From Pelobacter sp. UBA5610 (GTDB lineage: Bacteria; Desulfobacterota; Desulfuromonadia; Desulfuromonadales; Syntrophotaleaceae), in assembly GCA_002424645.1 (NCBI GenBank), contig DIKU01000116.1:37569-53606 (forward strand): a stretch of 16,038 nt of DNA, in the 5' to 3' direction. The translations under genes were made by a program, and so were the position numbers. Numbering within the stretch: position 1 is the stretch's first letter; each line of letters opens with the position of its first letter. Positions 15,185 to 16,038 of this stretch are shown in pieces. The notes beneath the pieces are model-generated. The model made no database searches. It saw nothing but the letters and a program-made list of their open reading frames with translations, and was not told the DNA's origin.

Positions 15185-15337
15185 CTACTTGACGGGAATA
15201 GTGACCACCAAGCGCTTACGTCCTTTGGCCCGGCGACGGCGAAGAACTGCCTGACCGTTTTTGTTCTGCATGCGGGCACGAAAGCCATGAGTTCTCTTGC
15301 GACGAATACGACTCGGTTGGTAGGTACGTTTAGACAT
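15185..15337 (-). CDS. rpmH: 50S ribosomal protein L34
   Basis: Small basic large-subunit protein, 50 residues. It begins MSKRTYQPSRIRRKRTHGF and contains RMQNKNGQAVLRRRRAKGRKRL, the standard L34 pattern, with a slightly extended tail (VVTIPVK) compared with the 44-46 residues of many species. AGGAG lies 9 bases upstream of the ATG. It is first in the rpmH-rnpA-yidD-yidC operon and divergent from dnaA, the classical origin arrangement. Confidence 0.97.
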   Translation of the reverse strand: MSKRTYQPSRIRRKRTHGFRARMQNKNGQAVLRRRRAKGRKRLVVTIPVK

Positions 15338-15398
15338 TTTATAAAACTCCTGGATCTATGGGGTTAAAGCATATTTTTTCAACATTTAGGCGAATCGA

Positions 15399-15429
15399 AT
15401 TATTAACCACGTTGCCCGTTTTTTGTCAA
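15399..15429 (-). promoter_or_regulatory. Probable sigma-70 promoter of rpmH
   Basis: On the minus strand a perfect TTGACA (15429-15424) is followed by AATAAT (15404-15399, 5 of 6 with TATAAT) at 19 bases. The spacing is long; TTAATA at 17 bases is the alternative. Transcription would begin near 15392, leaving a leader of about 55 bases before rpmH. Confidence 0.55.
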
Positions 15430-15588
15430 GCAAGAAAACCAAATAGGCATCGTCCCCACAGATTGCCCACAGATAAAAAACCCCTTGCCAACGGCCCCCG
15501 CCGTCTGTTAGTTTAACGCAACGGTTTTAACTTGGAACCCACGCTAAAACCCGTTAAATTCAACGATAAAGCCAGATATCCACAACTG

Positions 15589-15618
15589 TTAATAACAATG
15601 TGGATTATTTATTTTAAT
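15589..15618 (+). promoter_or_regulatory. Tentative dnaA promoter overlapping a DnaA box
   Basis: TTAATA (15589-15594, 4 of 6) and TTTAAT (15613-15618, 5 of 6) lie 18 bases apart, with the minus-strand DnaA-box-like TAATCCACA in the spacer, which would suit autorepression by DnaA. Matches are modest; another -10-like TATATT at 15639-15644 has no -35 partner. Confidence 0.3.
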
Positions 15619-15673
15619 ATCCCTTCCTACACAACCCGTATATTACTTTCTCCTTTTCAAAAATTAAAAGTCT

Positions 15674-16038
15674 ATGGAAATTATTTGGCAAAAGACTTTG
15701 GATAGCCTAAAACAGTCCTTGACTCCTCAGCAATTCGAGACATGGATAAAGCCTATTCAATTTATAAAAATAGAAAACAATAAGGTTGACCTCGAGGTTC
15801 CCAACCGATTTGTTCTCGACTGGATAAAGAAACATTATCACGACCTTCTTCAGGAATTTATTTCCAATGCGGCCGGCGGAGCCTGCAAAATAAACCTGTC
15901 AATTGCCAGTAAAATAAATAAACCTCATCCGGTTTTGGATGAACCTCCAACGCCTCCTATACCGCCATCGCAAACAAAAAAAGAAACCGAACAAACTGCG
16001 CAACGGGGTAATGCCTACAATCTAAATTCACGCTACAC
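15674..16038 (+). CDS. dnaA: Chromosomal replication initiator DnaA, N-terminal part
   Basis: AAA+ ATPase that binds DnaA boxes and opens the origin. Only the first 121 codons are in the window. The N-terminal oligomerisation / helicase-loading domain is clear (IWQKTLDSLKQSLTPQQFETWI, 4-25; VDLEVPNRFVLDWIKKHY), then a proline- and threonine-rich linker, and the start of the ATPase domain, NLNSRYT, at the right edge. The ATG at 15674 has only a weak AAAAG upstream, but it fits the family N-terminus exactly. It is divergent from rpmH. Confidence 0.96.
   Translation, partial: MEIIWQKTLDSLKQSLTPQQFETWIKPIQFIKIENNKVDLEVPNRFVLDWIKKHYHDLLQEFISNAAGGACKINLSIASKINKPHPVLDEPPTPPIPPSQTKKETEQTAQRGNAYNLNSRY

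Larger units (their letters stand above)
15338..15673. other. rpmH-dnaA intergenic region, possible origin (oriC) element
   Basis: This 336-base AT-rich divergent gap holds two 8-of-9 matches to the DnaA box TTATCCACA, facing each other: ATATCCACA (15576-15584, plus) and TAATCCACA (15599-15607, minus). Other structure: a CCCACAGAT motif repeated 11 bases apart near 15457-15474, a small hairpin ACGGC-CCCC-GCCGT (15491-15504), and inverted arms AACGGTTTTA / TAAAACCCGTT (15520-15529, 15545-15555). It could be part of oriC or only the dnaA control region; a second box cluster may lie on the other side of dnaA, outside the window. Confidence 0.5.

Overview
The window is a bacterial chromosome segment next to the replication origin. 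The rpmH-rnpA-yidD-yidC block runs on the minus strand, divergent from dnaA on the plus strand. It is followed by mnmE-mnmG-rsmG-parA-parB and a bactofilin gene. This order, the bactofilin attached to parAB, a plant-type glutamate-cysteine ligase and the protein sequences suggest a Gram-negative of the old Deltaproteobacteria, probably a Desulfuromonadales member of the Pelobacter/Syntrophotalea/Geobacter kind. That placement is inference from recall, not a search. The right half looks clearly more AT-rich than the first 5 kb.

Layout. 1-1283 (minus): transketolase, C-terminus beyond the left edge. 1334-2737 (minus): glutamate-cysteine ligase. 2952-3965 (plus): two-helix K+ channel with a cytoplasmic RCK/TrkA domain, overlapping by 8 bases a xylose-isomerase-like TIM-barrel protein (3958-4731). 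4717-5913 (minus): DNA polymerase IV, convergent with and overlapping the TIM-barrel gene by 15 bases. About 5914-6702: gene-poor, AT-rich stretch with no recognisable gene. 6703-9485 (minus): bactofilin, parB, parA, rsmG. 9488-12806 (minus): mnmG and mnmE. 12931-15337 (minus): yidC, yidD, rnpA, rpmH. 15338-15673: intergenic region with DnaA-box-like sites and promoter signals. 15674-16038 (plus): start of dnaA, cut by the right edge.

How it works together. rpmH-rnpA-yidD-yidC supplies ribosomal protein L34, the RNase P protein and the membrane-insertion machinery, and ends at a strong rho-independent terminator (12868-12916). A second transcription block, mnmE-mnmG-rsmG-parA-parB-bactofilin, covers tRNA wobble modification, 16S rRNA methylation, chromosome segregation and a polymerising scaffold protein. 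The ParB target site parS lies inside this block, between mnmE and mnmG, at the core of a 40-bp near-perfect palindrome that also contains the mnmE stop codon.

No tRNA, rRNA, CRISPR array, intact mobile element or recognisable new defence or biosynthetic system was seen. The most notable points are the parS palindrome, a duplicated 13/14-base motif flanking the probable parA promoter region, the parAB-bactofilin linkage, and an atypical selectivity filter (TVGYK) in the K+ channel.
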